A stretch of DNA of 64,000 nucleotides from the NCBI GenBank assembly GCA_964469905.1, contig CAYXZW010000006.1, positions 46,997 through 110,996 of the forward strand, given 5' to 3'. Made by a program: the position numbers and the translations under genes. Below the pieces are notes generated by a model. The model saw only the letters and a program-made list of their open reading frames with translations, did not search any database and was not told where the DNA came from. This document shows, piece by piece, positions 15,591-23,806 of the stretch. How positions within the stretch are numbered: position 1 is the first letter of the stretch; each line of letters opens with the position of its first letter. This DNA is from MVRV01 sp964469905. Its GTDB lineage: Bacteria; Desulfobacterota; Syntrophia; Syntrophales; Smithellaceae.

Positions 15591-17672
15591 TTATATTTCT
15601 ACCATCCCCAGAGATTTTACATTAGCTTCCCGTACAATTTCATTGTGAGACAACACGACTATACTGGGATAAAATTTTTCCAATATCTTACGAAAATGAA
15701 TTCTCGTATTCGGTGAGCAGAGAATTATCGGTTGTAAGCCACTGGTAGTAAACGTATTTACCAGACGCTGTAAACTGGTAACCAGTTTCTTCACAATATT
15801 AGGATCCGGCAGCACAAATGATTCATAATCTGTATGCTGAATGGAATGACTAATCTTATCTTCAATCTCCGGTGACATCAGCATCACTGTGATTGTTCCA
15901 TCTTTATCCTGATATTGTTTGGTTATGGAACGTCCCAAATTCTGCCGGACATATCCCGTTAGAATATCGGCATTTTTTGTAATTGATGCATATTCCCCGA
16001 TTGTTTCCACAATAGTCATTAAATCACGTATTGAAATGCGCTCGCGCAGCAATCGCTGCAGGACTCTGTGTACCACTGTCACCGGAATAATTTTGGGAAC
16101 AATCTCTTTTACCATTTTGGGGAACTGTTCCTCGAGATTATCCAATAGCGACTGTACTTCATTACGTCCCAGAATCTCATCGGCGTAAGTTCTAATCAAC
16201 TCTGTAAGATGAGTCGTCATAACCATGGCCGCATCAACAACAACATAGCCTTTAGCTTGAGCAGCATCCCTATCTCTCTCGGGAATCCACATGGCCGGAA
16301 GCCCAAAAGCGGGCTCTTTGGCCGGAATACCCTTAATCTTCATATCCCGCTCATCAGCTGAAATAACCAGATGGTGGCCCATCATTACATTGCCACGCGC
16401 AACTTCTATCCCTTTGAGCAGTACATTGTATTCATCAGGCTTGAGTTTTAAATTATCACGAATGTGAATTGCCGGAACAATAAAACCCATTTCCTGCGCC
16501 AGTTGCTGGCGTAATGCTTTAATACGATGCAGCAGTTCACCACCCTGAGCAGAATCAACCAACGGAATCAACCCATAGCCCACTTCGAGCCCCAAAGCAT
16601 CAAGCGGCGCAATGGTATCCACTGTTTCGACCGGCGCAGGCGCTGCTTCCTGTTCAATTTTTTCTTGCTTCCTGGCCTTATTAAGGCTGTTAATAATACG
16701 GAAAGCAAAAAATGCGACAATTGCCGATACAATGAAAAAAGATGCTTTGGGCATACCCGGAATCATGGCAAAAACAAAAAGCATTATCGCGGCAGTGGCA
16801 ATTACCCGCGGCTGCATAAATAATTGGTCTTTGACTTCTTCGCCCAGATCGGCCGACGCCGCACTCCTTGTTACCAATATACCGGCTGCGGTAGAAACAA
16901 TCAACGCCGGCACTTGCGTCACTAAACCGTCACCAACAGTCAAAAGAGTATAATTTCTGGCGGCATCGGCAACTGCCATTCCCTTTTGGAGCACACCAAT
17001 AATCAATCCACCGATAATATTGACAAAAACAATAATAATGCCCGCAACTGCATCACCCCGCACAAACTTACTGGCACCGTCCATTGATCCGTAAAAATTT
17101 GCTTCCTGCTCAATTTCTGCGCGGCGGCGGCGTGCCTCATGATCTGTTATCAAGCCGGCATTCAAATCAGCATCAATGCTCATTTGCTTTCCGGGCATGG
17201 CATCGAGGGTGAATCGCGCCGCCACTTCAGCAACACGTGTTGCCCCCTTCGTAATAACAACAAAATTAATCAGAACCAGAACCATGAAAACGACCAGTCC
17301 GACGACATAATTACCACCCACAACAAATGTGCCAAACGACTTAATCACCTGTCCGGCGGCGGCAGTCCCTTCATTGCCGTGTAATAAAATCAACCGAGTG
17401 GATGCAACATTGAGCGATAAACGCAGTAGAGTAACCATTAATAAAACCGAGGGAAATACTGAAAATTGCAGCGGCTTTAATATGTACATGGACATCAGCA
17501 AAATAATGATCGAAAAAGTAATGCTGAAAGAAAGAAATATATCCAATAAAAACGTAGGAATGGGAATAATCATGACCATCAGGATGGCAATAACGGCCAT
17601 TGCCATCATCGACGAGCTTGATTTCATTGCTCCCAGAAAGGCGCCGCTCTTAACTGTATCAGAGTTATCCAT
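15591..17672 (-). CDS. flhA: Flagellar export gate protein FlhA
   Basis: FlhA forms the nonameric export gate ring. The 693-residue protein has an N-terminal membrane domain of about eight helices (residues about 20-330). This includes the FHIPEP-family segment GDAVAGIIIVFVNIIGGLIIGVLQKGM and the preceding LDAMPGKQMSIDADLNAGLI. The cytoplasmic half starts after a charged linker (about 335-360) and contains LEVGYGLIPLVD, PEFGLPAMWI-like and VLQRLLRERISIRDLMTIVETI. It lies 6 bp after flhB. Confidence 0.97.
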   Translation of the reverse strand: MDNSDTVKSGAFLGAMKSSSSMMAMAVIAILMVMIIPIPTFLLDIFLSFSITFSIIILLMSMYILKPLQFSVFPSVLLMVTLLRLSLNVASTRLILLHGNEGTAAAGQVIKSFGTFVVGGNYVVGLVVFMVLVLINFVVITKGATRVAEVAARFTLDAMPGKQMSIDADLNAGLITDHEARRRRAEIEQEANFYGSMDGASKFVRGDAVAGIIIVFVNIIGGLIIGVLQKGMAVADAARNYTLLTVGDGLVTQVPALIVSTAAGILVTRSAASADLGEEVKDQLFMQPRVIATAAIMLFVFAMIPGMPKASFFIVSAIVAFFAFRIINSLNKARKQEKIEQEAAPAPVETVDTIAPLDALGLEVGYGLIPLVDSAQGGELLHRIKALRQQLAQEMGFIVPAIHIRDNLKLKPDEYNVLLKGIEVARGNVMMGHHLVISADERDMKIKGIPAKEPAFGLPAMWIPERDRDAAQAKGYVVVDAAMVMTTHLTELIRTYADEILGRNEVQSLLDNLEEQFPKMVKEIVPKIIPVTVVHRVLQRLLRERISIRDLMTIVETIGEYASITKNADILTGYVRQNLGRSITKQYQDKDGTITVMLMSPEIEDKISHSIQHTDYESFVLPDPNIVKKLVTSLQRLVNTFTTSGLQPIILCSPNTRIHFRKILEKFYPSIVVLSHNEIVREANVKSLGMVEI

Positions 17673-17678
17673 ATTGCT

Positions 17679-18755
17679 TTATCCAAATATCTTAATTTTT
17701 TTCTGGTCGTAAACAAATGCCAGAACTTCCGCCACGGCGCGGTAAAGATCTTCCGGTATCGTCTGATCTACATCAACCATCTTATACAATACCTGTGCCA
17801 GAGGCTTGTCTTCAACTATCGGAATATCATTTTCCCGCGCAATCTCCCTGATTTTTTCAGCAATGATGTTTGCCCCTTTAGCCACTACTTTTGGCGCCAT
17901 CATATTTTCGGGATCGTATTGAACAGCCACCGCTAAATGGGTCGGATTGGTGATAATGACATCAGCCTTCGGAACAGCGGCCATCATCCGTTTCTGGGCG
18001 GCTTCGCGCTGCAAACGGCGGATGCGGGACTTAATCAGCGGATCTCCTTCCGTATTCTTGTATTCATCTTTAATTTCCTGTTTGGTCATCCGCAGGCTTT
18101 TTTCGTATTCCCAACGCTGATAGATATAATCCAGGATAGCCAGAATAACGAATATTATCGTGGTAGCCAGGATAATTTTAAAGCAGATACGTCCAAAATA
18201 GGTCATCATCCCCCAAACACTTTGATCCATGAGGGGAATCATATTATCCAATTCACCTTTAATAGTTATATATACCACTAAACTGATGATGCAGATTTTA
18301 CAGATATTTTTAATCAGATCCACAATCGCCCGAAGGGAAAATAGCCTTTCAAAACCTTTAACAGGATCAATCTTGGAAAATGTTGGGGTAACAGACTCCG
18401 TCGAAAACATAACACCAACTTGCAGCATATTCCCCAATACCGCCGCAACAACGACTGTCAGCATAATGGGAAAGAGTATAATAAATCCCTTGAAAACATA
18501 ATCAGCAAATAAATAATTCAGGCTATCCGGGGTGAGATTATATTGGCCGGCAGTTCTAAATCCGAAAGTCATTAATTCCATGATGTTTTTCAATAATCCG
18601 GATGCACCAAAGTAAAAATAGATAAGACAGGCCACGAGAATTCCCACGGACACAATTTCTGTAGATCGCGCAACCTGTCCTTTTCCACGGGCATCTTCAC
18701 GGCGTCGCGATGTTGCTTCTTCGGTTCGTTCCTGATCCTGATCGTTTTCCGCCAT
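17679..18755 (-). CDS. flhB: Flagellar export switch protein FlhB
   Basis: FlhB controls export substrate specificity. The N-terminus (DQDQERTEEATSRRREDARGKGQVARSTEI) and four membrane helices are typical. The cytoplasmic domain contains the self-cleaving NPTH motif (ADVIITNPTHLAVAVQYD, about residue 265), then APKVVAKGANIIAEKIREIARENDIPIVEDKPLA. Length 358 is normal. A second, membrane-free copy of its C-domain is encoded at 8953-9249. The 150-bp gap to fliR holds a dispersed palindrome copy. Confidence 0.97.
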   Translation of the reverse strand: MAENDQDQERTEEATSRRREDARGKGQVARSTEIVSVGILVACLIYFYFGASGLLKNIMELMTFGFRTAGQYNLTPDSLNYLFADYVFKGFIILFPIMLTVVVAAVLGNMLQVGVMFSTESVTPTFSKIDPVKGFERLFSLRAIVDLIKNICKICIISLVVYITIKGELDNMIPLMDQSVWGMMTYFGRICFKIILATTIIFVILAILDYIYQRWEYEKSLRMTKQEIKDEYKNTEGDPLIKSRIRRLQREAAQKRMMAAVPKADVIITNPTHLAVAVQYDPENMMAPKVVAKGANIIAEKIREIARENDIPIVEDKPLAQVLYKMVDVDQTIPEDLYRAVAEVLAFVYDQKKIKIFG

Positions 18756-18772
18756 ATATTACCTGTCTATTC

Positions 18773-18882
18773 AAAGGCCGTTATGAAATTAACCCTTATA
18801 TTTCTAACCATTTCATTACGGCTCCTTATACCGCCCTCAGCATTTATTTGACGAGCTTATTCCTGCACGACGGCTTAGTGAC
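18773..18882 (+). repeat. Dispersed two-stem palindrome, copy A
   Basis: First stem: AAAGGCCGTTATGAAAT (18773-18789) pairs with ATTTCATTACGGCTCCTTA (18810-18828). The second part ends TGCACGACGGCTTAGTG. It lies in the fliR-flhB gap. It matches copies at 20062 and 47697 in arm sequence and in the CCTTA-xCCG junction. Confidence 0.6.
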
Positions 18883-18905
18883 GTAAGCGTCAATATTTTG
18901 CTACT

Positions 18906-19685
18906 TCACATTAAGCGTAAAAGTGTTACGAATTTAGCCTCGAAATCAAGGAAATATCTCTGGGTCAATTTGACAAACATTGGTGCTGTTAATCCCAGAA
19001 AAATAAGCCCGATTGCTATTTGCAAAGGCATGCCGACAATAAAGATGTTTATTTGCGGCACAGTCCGGGCGATAACTCCCAGGCCGACGTTGGTAAAGAG
19101 CATTACCGCCATAATAGGAGCCGCCAGTTTAACAGCGATAACAAACATCTCCTGTGAAAAACTGAATATAGTCTGCATCAATGACCCGGAAAAATGAAAC
19201 GTCAGAGGATTTAAAAGCGAATAACTCTGGACGATCGCCGAAAAGAAAACATGATGAGCATCAACTGCTAAAAAAATCAGCAAGGCCACAAGATACTGCA
19301 GTTCAGTAATGATGGATACTTGTGTACTAGTCGTAGGATCAATAACATTGGCAATGGACAATCCCATCTGAAAACCAACCATATCACCGGCCATCTGGAT
19401 ACCGGCAAGGATGAGTCTGGCTGCATAACCTATAATCAGGCCGATCATGACTTCACCGGCCATACGGTACATTAAAATCAGAACCGGATAATTGGACGCC
19501 GGCGGAATTTTCGGCAGGACAAGAGGAAATATGATTAATGTTATTAGTATGCACAAAGCGGCTTTAAATCGTGCCGGGACTGCTTTATCGCTGATTACCG
19601 GAATAGTAACAACCATAGCACTGACTCTTAATAAAATCAGGATAAAAGCCTCCAAGTGCTCGGCGGATAAGAAAGGTAAACTCAT
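18906..19685 (-). CDS. fliR: Flagellar export gate protein FliR
   Basis: FliR is part of the FliP-FliQ-FliR gate. I place the start at ATG 19685 (MSLPFLSAEHLEAFILILLRVSAM), giving 259 residues, the family length. The frame remains open further upstream to 20069, but that extension runs antiparallel to nothing useful and overlaps fliQ in another frame with un-protein-like composition. Several hydrophobic helices and the motifs MAGEVMIGLIIGYAARLI and GFQMGLSIANVIDP are typical. FliQ starts 86 bp upstream. Confidence 0.95.
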   Translation of the reverse strand: MSLPFLSAEHLEAFILILLRVSAMVVTIPVISDKAVPARFKAALCILITLIIFPLVLPKIPPASNYPVLILMYRMAGEVMIGLIIGYAARLILAGIQMAGDMVGFQMGLSIANVIDPTTSTQVSIITELQYLVALLIFLAVDAHHVFFSAIVQSYSLLNPLTFHFSGSLMQTIFSFSQEMFVIAVKLAAPIMAVMLFTNVGLGVIARTVPQINIFIVGMPLQIAIGLIFLGLTAPMFVKLTQRYFLDFEAKFVTLLRLM

Positions 19686-19771
19686 TTTTCGCGGGTGCCT
19701 CGTCCCATATTTCCATGCAGTACTTTTCCATAAACATATTGTTCGATGGCCTCGTAAAACGCCATCGATGC

Positions 19772-20041
19772 TTACTTTATATAAGTTGGTATATTGGCAA
19801 ATATATTCTGGGTAAAGGTGATCATCAAACTCATCATCCAGGGCAAAGCAGCCACCAGGGCCACCAGAACCGACACAATCTTCGGCACAAATACCAACGT
19901 CATTTCCTGAATTTGAGTAACTGCCTGAAACAAACTGATCAATACACCGACAATCAAACCTACTATTAACATCGGTGCAGACACCAGGAGAGTGACCTTG
20001 ATGCTTTCCGCCATTAATCCTACAACCATATCTGGAGTCAT
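19772..20041 (-). CDS. fliQ: Flagellar export gate protein FliQ
   Basis: An 89-residue protein with two membrane helices. Residues 1-45 (MTPDMVVGLMAESIKVTLLVSAPMLI...GVLISLFQAVTQIQEMTL) are the FliQ signature, including the conserved QAxTQIQExTL motif. It is a component of the export gate in the inner membrane and lies between fliP and fliR. The fliP-fliQ gap contains copy B of the dispersed palindrome. Confidence 0.96.
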   Translation of the reverse strand: MTPDMVVGLMAESIKVTLLVSAPMLIVGLIVGVLISLFQAVTQIQEMTLVFVPKIVSVLVALVAALPWMMSLMITFTQNIFANIPTYIK

Positions 20042-20061
20042 TTTGTTCCCTTTCTTTCAGG

Positions 20062-20148
20062 TTAGGCAACGTAACGAAATAATCTGTTTTTTCTATTTCG
20101 TTACGGTGCCTTATGCCGTTTGCTATATTTTTTTCAACAACGGCCTAG
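20062..20148 (+). repeat. Dispersed two-stem palindrome, copy B
   Basis: The best-preserved copy. Stem 1: TTAGGCAACGTAACGAAAT (20062-20080) with ATTTCGTTACGGTGCCTTA (20095-20113), one mismatch and one bulge. Stem 2: GCCGTT (20115-20120) with AACGGC (about 20139-20144), loop rich in T. It fills the fliQ-fliP gap without touching either coding region much. Confidence 0.65.
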
Positions 20149-20918
20149 TGGAAACTCTGTACTAATGAGCCAACGATTAAATACCAGCCATCCACAAGCA
20201 CAAATAACAGTAACTTAAAAGGTAAGCTGACCATGATCGGTGGAAGCATCATCATACCCATAGACAGTAAAACTGAAGCCACAACCATATCCAAAACCAG
20301 AAAAGGCAGATAAATCATAAAACCGATTTGGAAGGCCGTTTTCAATTCGCTAATTGCAAATGCCGGAATCAGTGTCGTCAGAGAAACATCTTCCGGTTTT
20401 CCCGGTCTTTTTTCGTTGGCAATTTTTACAAAAAGAGCCAGATCTTTTTCTCTAACCTGCTTGAGCATAAAGGTTTTTACCGGAGCTGTGGCTTTCTCGA
20501 AAGCGATCTGACCGGAAATCTGTTCTGCATAATATGGTTTTAGAGCTTCATCGTTGACACGATTAAAAACCGGCGCCATAATAAAAAACGTCAGAAATAA
20601 TGACAATCCCACGATGATTTGATTCGGAGGCATTGTTTGTGTCCCCAAAGCATGCCGCAAAAGGGATAAAACGATTATAATCCGCGTAAAAGAAGTGACC
20701 ATCAGAAGAATAGCCGGGGCCAGAGAGAGAATAGTCAATAAAATAACAATTTGAATCAGAGTAGAGACTTTTTCCGGTTCCGTTGACCCGCCGGACATAC
20801 TCAAATTAATATTGGGCAAAGATAAAGACTGGGCGGCGTAAACACTCGATGAAGTTATTATCGCCACGGCTATAAAGAATAGGGAAAATAAAATTATTAG
20901 TACTTTATCTTTTTTCAT
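20145..20918 (-). CDS. fliP: Flagellar export gate protein FliP
   Basis: FliP forms the core pore of the export gate. The 257-residue protein has an N-terminal signal-like helix (about 1-28), then LTILSLAPAILLMVTSFTRIIIVLSLLRHALGTQTMPPNQI, the FliP family hallmark, and the C-terminal helices with PFLVLDMVVASVLLSMGMMMLPP. It overlaps fliO by 4 bp, consistent with translational coupling. Confidence 0.97.
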   Translation of the reverse strand: MKKDKVLIILFSLFFIAVAIITSSSVYAAQSLSLPNINLSMSGGSTEPEKVSTLIQIVILLTILSLAPAILLMVTSFTRIIIVLSLLRHALGTQTMPPNQIIVGLSLFLTFFIMAPVFNRVNDEALKPYYAEQISGQIAFEKATAPVKTFMLKQVREKDLALFVKIANEKRPGKPEDVSLTTLIPAFAISELKTAFQIGFMIYLPFLVLDMVVASVLLSMGMMMLPPIMVSLPFKLLLFVLVDGWYLIVGSLVQSFH

Positions 20919-21313
20919 TTTTCAGTCTTATCCTTTTTTTTATTCGACGAAAGACTGAGCTGTGACATGTATTTTGCCAATTTACTTCCCGGAAAATCTA
21001 CTATTCTGGAGGTAGCCTTGACTGTTTTTATTTTTGCAATAGCAAGAGGATCTTCAATACAGGACAGAGTTGTCATTTGTTGATCGGAAATTCCTACAAC
21101 AAGCAACTGGTCCAATACTTCAACTAAAACAATTCTGTTTTTCGGGCCCAGATATTTGGTAGAAATTATATTTATCGGGGAGGAACCATCCGACACAGCA
21201 ACCTTCTGCTGCATAAACATTTTGACAAAATACATTACGCCAATAAGTAAACCCAGCACAATAGCCAGGGCAAATATCATTTTCAAGAATGAAGAAATAA
21301 GAGAAATTTCCAT
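20915..21313 (-). CDS. fliO: Flagellar export protein FliO
   Basis: FliO helps assemble the FliP ring. The 132-residue protein has one N-terminal membrane helix (MEISLISSFLKMIFALAIVLGLLIGVMYF) and a small cytoplasmic beta domain with the FliO pattern (INIISTKYLGPKNRIVLVEVLDQLLVVGIS). The C-terminus is Lys-rich. It lies between fliN and fliP, as usual, and overlaps fliP by 4 bp. Confidence 0.9.
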   Translation of the reverse strand: MEISLISSFLKMIFALAIVLGLLIGVMYFVKMFMQQKVAVSDGSSPINIISTKYLGPKNRIVLVEVLDQLLVVGISDQQMTTLSCIEDPLAIAKIKTVKATSRIVDFPGSKLAKYMSQLSLSSNKKKDKTEK

Positions 21314-21325
21314 CGTTATCCCTGC

Positions 21326-21781
21326 TTACGCTAATTTATTGACTCTCTCCGCCGGCGAAACTATGTCCGTCAAACGAACACCGAATTTCTCATTGACAAC
21401 AACGACTTCACCACGGGCTATTAACCTTTGATTAACATATATATCCAGGGGCTCACCGGCCAGCTTGGTCAGTTCCAGTACTGAACCCTGTCCCAGTTGC
21501 AGCAATTCACTGATCAGCATTTTGCTTCTGCCTAACTCACAAGTTAAGGTAAGTGGTATATCTAAAATGAAATCCAGGTCAAAAGTCGTTTTATTGTCCG
21601 GCTTCTTCTTCTTGAGCTCATCGAAATGAACATTAGTAACTTCTGTCCTTGTTGGTGGTGGTGATTTGGACTGTTCCATTTCATCCTTCACATCATCCCA
21701 ACTTATTTTGTCCTCTTCCGGTGCCGCCGCCGGAGATGCCCCTGTACCTTTCATCAATTCATCAATTTCATTTTGTTCCAT
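21326..21781 (-). CDS. fliN: Flagellar motor switch protein FliN
   Basis: FliN forms the bottom of the C-ring. The SpoA domain occupies the C-terminal 85 residues: FILDIPLTLTCELGRSKMLISELLQLGQGSVLELTKLAGEPLDIYVNQRLIARGEVVVV. The N-terminal 60 residues are acidic and Pro-rich; the very start (MEQNEIDELMKG) resembles the FliM CheY-binding peptide (EVDALLRG in FliM here). The length of 151 includes this N-terminal extension. It lies 1 bp after fliM. Confidence 0.95.
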   Translation of the reverse strand: MEQNEIDELMKGTGASPAAAPEEDKISWDDVKDEMEQSKSPPPTRTEVTNVHFDELKKKKPDNKTTFDLDFILDIPLTLTCELGRSKMLISELLQLGQGSVLELTKLAGEPLDIYVNQRLIARGEVVVVNEKFGVRLTDIVSPAERVNKLA

Positions 21782-21782
21782 A

Positions 21783-22772
21783 TCAGCCTTCCTCTTTCCC
21801 CGTCACTATACTTGAAATTTGCACAGCCTGGTTTCCCTTATAAATACCGGGATATCCATTATATTTCTTAATCCCTTCGACATAGATATCAAGCGGATCT
21901 GAAGCATAATGCTCGAGTTGGATAACATCGCCTTTTTTAAGATTAACAACATCTTTGCCCAAAACCTGTGCCCTGCCCAGCTCTACAAAAATATCAACAT
22001 ATGACTTAAGCAGCCCGGATTTAAATCTGTTTGACCAGGCTTTATCAACTTCCAGTTGTTCGCTCTGAAAACCGGCAGACAGTTTTTCTTTAATAGGCTC
22101 AAGCATGGAATAAGGAACACAGATAGATACAACTCCCGAAGTATATTCCACTTCAACCTCAAAATTCATCACAACGACAACATCCGTAGGCGGAACGACT
22201 TGGGCAAACTGCGGATTAATCTCCGCGCGCTGATATGTTATTTTCAAATCTATTAATGCTTTCCAGCATTTTTCCAAATCGGCAAGAGCACTCAAAACCA
22301 CTTTTTTAATCAGAGTATTTTCTATTGCCGTAAATTCACGGCCTTCAATTTTAAAGGCAGCGGTTCCCGTACCGCCGAATATTATATCTACCAGAGTAAA
22401 TATTATTTTCGATTCCATAATAAAAATAGAATTACCCCGCAGAGGATCCATACGGAAAATATGCAGGCTGGTTGGAACAGGCAACGTTTTCAGAAATTCT
22501 CCGAATTTGATCATATCAGCAGAGACAGCGGTAACGGAAATAACTTTGCGCAACATGGAAGATAGAGTCTGACGAAACGCGCGGGCAAACTTTTCATTGG
22601 TCATTTCCAGCGTAGGCATACGCCCGCGGATAATTCTATCCTGGCTGGTCAAATCATAGGGGATTACTTCACCCGGCTCATGGTATTTTTCTTCAACCTG
22701 GGTTTCTATTTCGCCGCCGGAGATGCCGCGTAAAAGGGCATCAACTTCTTCTTGCGAAAGGATGTTAGTCAT
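21783..22772 (-). CDS. fliM: Flagellar motor switch protein FliM
   Basis: FliM is the C-ring protein that receives CheY-P. The N-terminal peptide ILSQEEVDALLRGI is the CheY-binding motif. The middle CheC-like domain (DRIIRGRMPTLEMTNEKFARAFRQTLSSMLRK...) and the C-terminal SpoA domain (VDIFVELGRAQVLGKDVVNLKKGDVIQLEHYASDPLDIYVEG) are complete. Length 329 is normal. It lies between fliL and fliN. Confidence 0.97.
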   Translation of the reverse strand: MTNILSQEEVDALLRGISGGEIETQVEEKYHEPGEVIPYDLTSQDRIIRGRMPTLEMTNEKFARAFRQTLSSMLRKVISVTAVSADMIKFGEFLKTLPVPTSLHIFRMDPLRGNSIFIMESKIIFTLVDIIFGGTGTAAFKIEGREFTAIENTLIKKVVLSALADLEKCWKALIDLKITYQRAEINPQFAQVVPPTDVVVVMNFEVEVEYTSGVVSICVPYSMLEPIKEKLSAGFQSEQLEVDKAWSNRFKSGLLKSYVDIFVELGRAQVLGKDVVNLKKGDVIQLEHYASDPLDIYVEGIKKYNGYPGIYKGNQAVQISSIVTGKEEG

Positions 22773-22808
22773 GGAACCTCACTTCGGGATAACAGTCTAT
22801 AGCAACAT

Positions 22809-23315
22809 TTACTGGATGACAAACTCGCCGAAATATACTTTTAATATTTTCCCTTTTGTTAAAATGCCATTTGCCTTTAACACAATTTCTTCCTTCAGGC
22901 GTTGCTTCCCGATGGGGTCAATCATTTCTTTATATGTTTTAGCTGACAGCAGATCAAGAATGCTGTCTCTAATCTTGGGTTTGAGCAGGTTTAATTCTTC
23001 CAGACCGGTTTGATCAGATACTTCCAATTGCATAACCACTTTCAAATATCTTTCTCCTTCGTTATCGATGAGATTGACAATAAAAGGGTCCATCGACCAG
23101 AAAATGGCAACTTGCGGTTTAGCCGCTTCGGCCTGTTTTTTTTCTGCCTCCGGCGGCTTGGACTTAAACAGGAAAAAATACGCCCCGGCTCCGCCTCCGC
23201 CTAAGACTAAAACGGCTATTACGCCAATGATAATCCATTTCAACTTAGAGCTTTTTTTCTTGTCCGGAACTTGCTCTTCGCCTTCTGTTTCCTCTTTTTT
23301 ATCTTTCTCGGCCAT
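22809..23315 (-). CDS. fliL: Flagellar stator-supporting protein FliL
   Basis: FliL is a single-span membrane protein around the stator. I prefer ATG 23315 (MAEKDKKEETEG) over ATG 23327, because GGAG lies 6 bases before it, inside the earlier codons. The product has 168 residues: a charged cytoplasmic start, a membrane helix (KWIIIGVIAVLVLGGGGAGAYFFLF), and a periplasmic domain (VNLIDNEGERYLKVVMQLEVSD... ending KVYFGEFVIQ). It is the first gene of fliL-fliM-fliN-fliO-fliP and is preceded by a sigma-54 promoter about 165 bases upstream. Confidence 0.92.
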   Translation of the reverse strand: MAEKDKKEETEGEEQVPDKKKSSKLKWIIIGVIAVLVLGGGGAGAYFFLFKSKPPEAEKKQAEAAKPQVAIFWSMDPFIVNLIDNEGERYLKVVMQLEVSDQTGLEELNLLKPKIRDSILDLLSAKTYKEMIDPIGKQRLKEEIVLKANGILTKGKILKVYFGEFVIQ

Positions 23316-23478
23316 TATTTTCTCCATAAGCGGAAGTTTTTATTACTTTGCGCTGCAGCTTAGTCCTCTAATAAAACATTGTCATATCCACCAACGGGAG
23401 ATATCTTAAATATCCTGGAAACAAGATTTCTCGCTTCGCTTCGAAATGACATCATAGTAAAGCTTTTACAGAACTACT
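23316..23478. other. Leader of the fliL operon
   Basis: About 150 bases between the predicted sigma-54 start (near 23468) and fliL hold no gene. The stretch 23427-23450 (TTTCTCGCTTCGCTTCGAAATGAC) is a simple near-palindromic sequence of a kind often scattered in bacterial genomes. Confidence 0.4.
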
Positions 23479-23494
23479 AGCAAAGAGCATACCA
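23479..23494 (-). promoter_or_regulatory. Sigma-54 promoter of fliL operon
   Basis: Minus strand TGGTATGCTCTTTGCT, with GG and GC ten bases apart. Start predicted near 23468. It precedes the long fliL-to-fliA transcript with its downstream accessory genes. Confidence 0.75.
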
Positions 23495-23637
23495 AAGACC
23501 AGGCACTTTTTTGACAATTATTTTTTAGATATTACAGATATTTACATTGGATAAGATGGCAGAATAGATTTTTTTGTCCGGGCGGAAGCTTTTTATTGAC
23601 GAAAAGTCAAATAATTGACAGGGGAGGAAAAGAAGAC

Positions 23638-23734
23638 CGAAGGCTGAAGACTGAAGACTGTTAGGCGATCGGGAAGGCGCGTTCTGCGCCTTCATTTTAA
23701 CCTTCAGCCTTCAGTCTTAACACCTATTTCAAAT
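23638..23734. repeat. GGCTGAAGACTGAAG short-unit repeat and GC-rich hairpin
   Basis: Units of about 7-8 bases (GGCTGAA, GACTGAA) occur in direct order at 23643-23660 and in inverted order at 23700-23718. Between them is a perfect 8-bp hairpin GAAGGCGC/GCGCCTTC (about 23673-23693). There is no coding potential. Confidence 0.55.
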
Positions 23735-23800
23735 TGCAAAAGGCTGAAGCTAAAGGAGGGAGTGGAGAGGGAGAGATCATCCTTTAGTCTTCAGCCTTTA
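23735..23800 (-). terminator. Terminator after flgE
   Basis: Read on the minus strand directly after flgE: AAAGGCTGAAGACTAAAGGA (23799-23780) pairs with TCCTTTAGCTTCAGCCTTTT (23757-23738) with about one mismatch, loop about 22 bases, then TTTTGCAATTTG. It closes the fliK-flgD-flgE transcript before the fliL promoter. Confidence 0.65.
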
Positions 23801-23806
23801 TAAGTT

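Noticed and set aside
19686..20069. Long N-terminal extension of the fliR frame
   Set aside because: It overlaps fliQ in another frame, its composition (Cys, Gly and Asp-rich) is not like a FliR start, and MSLPFLSAEHLEAF at 19685 is a normal FliR N-terminus.
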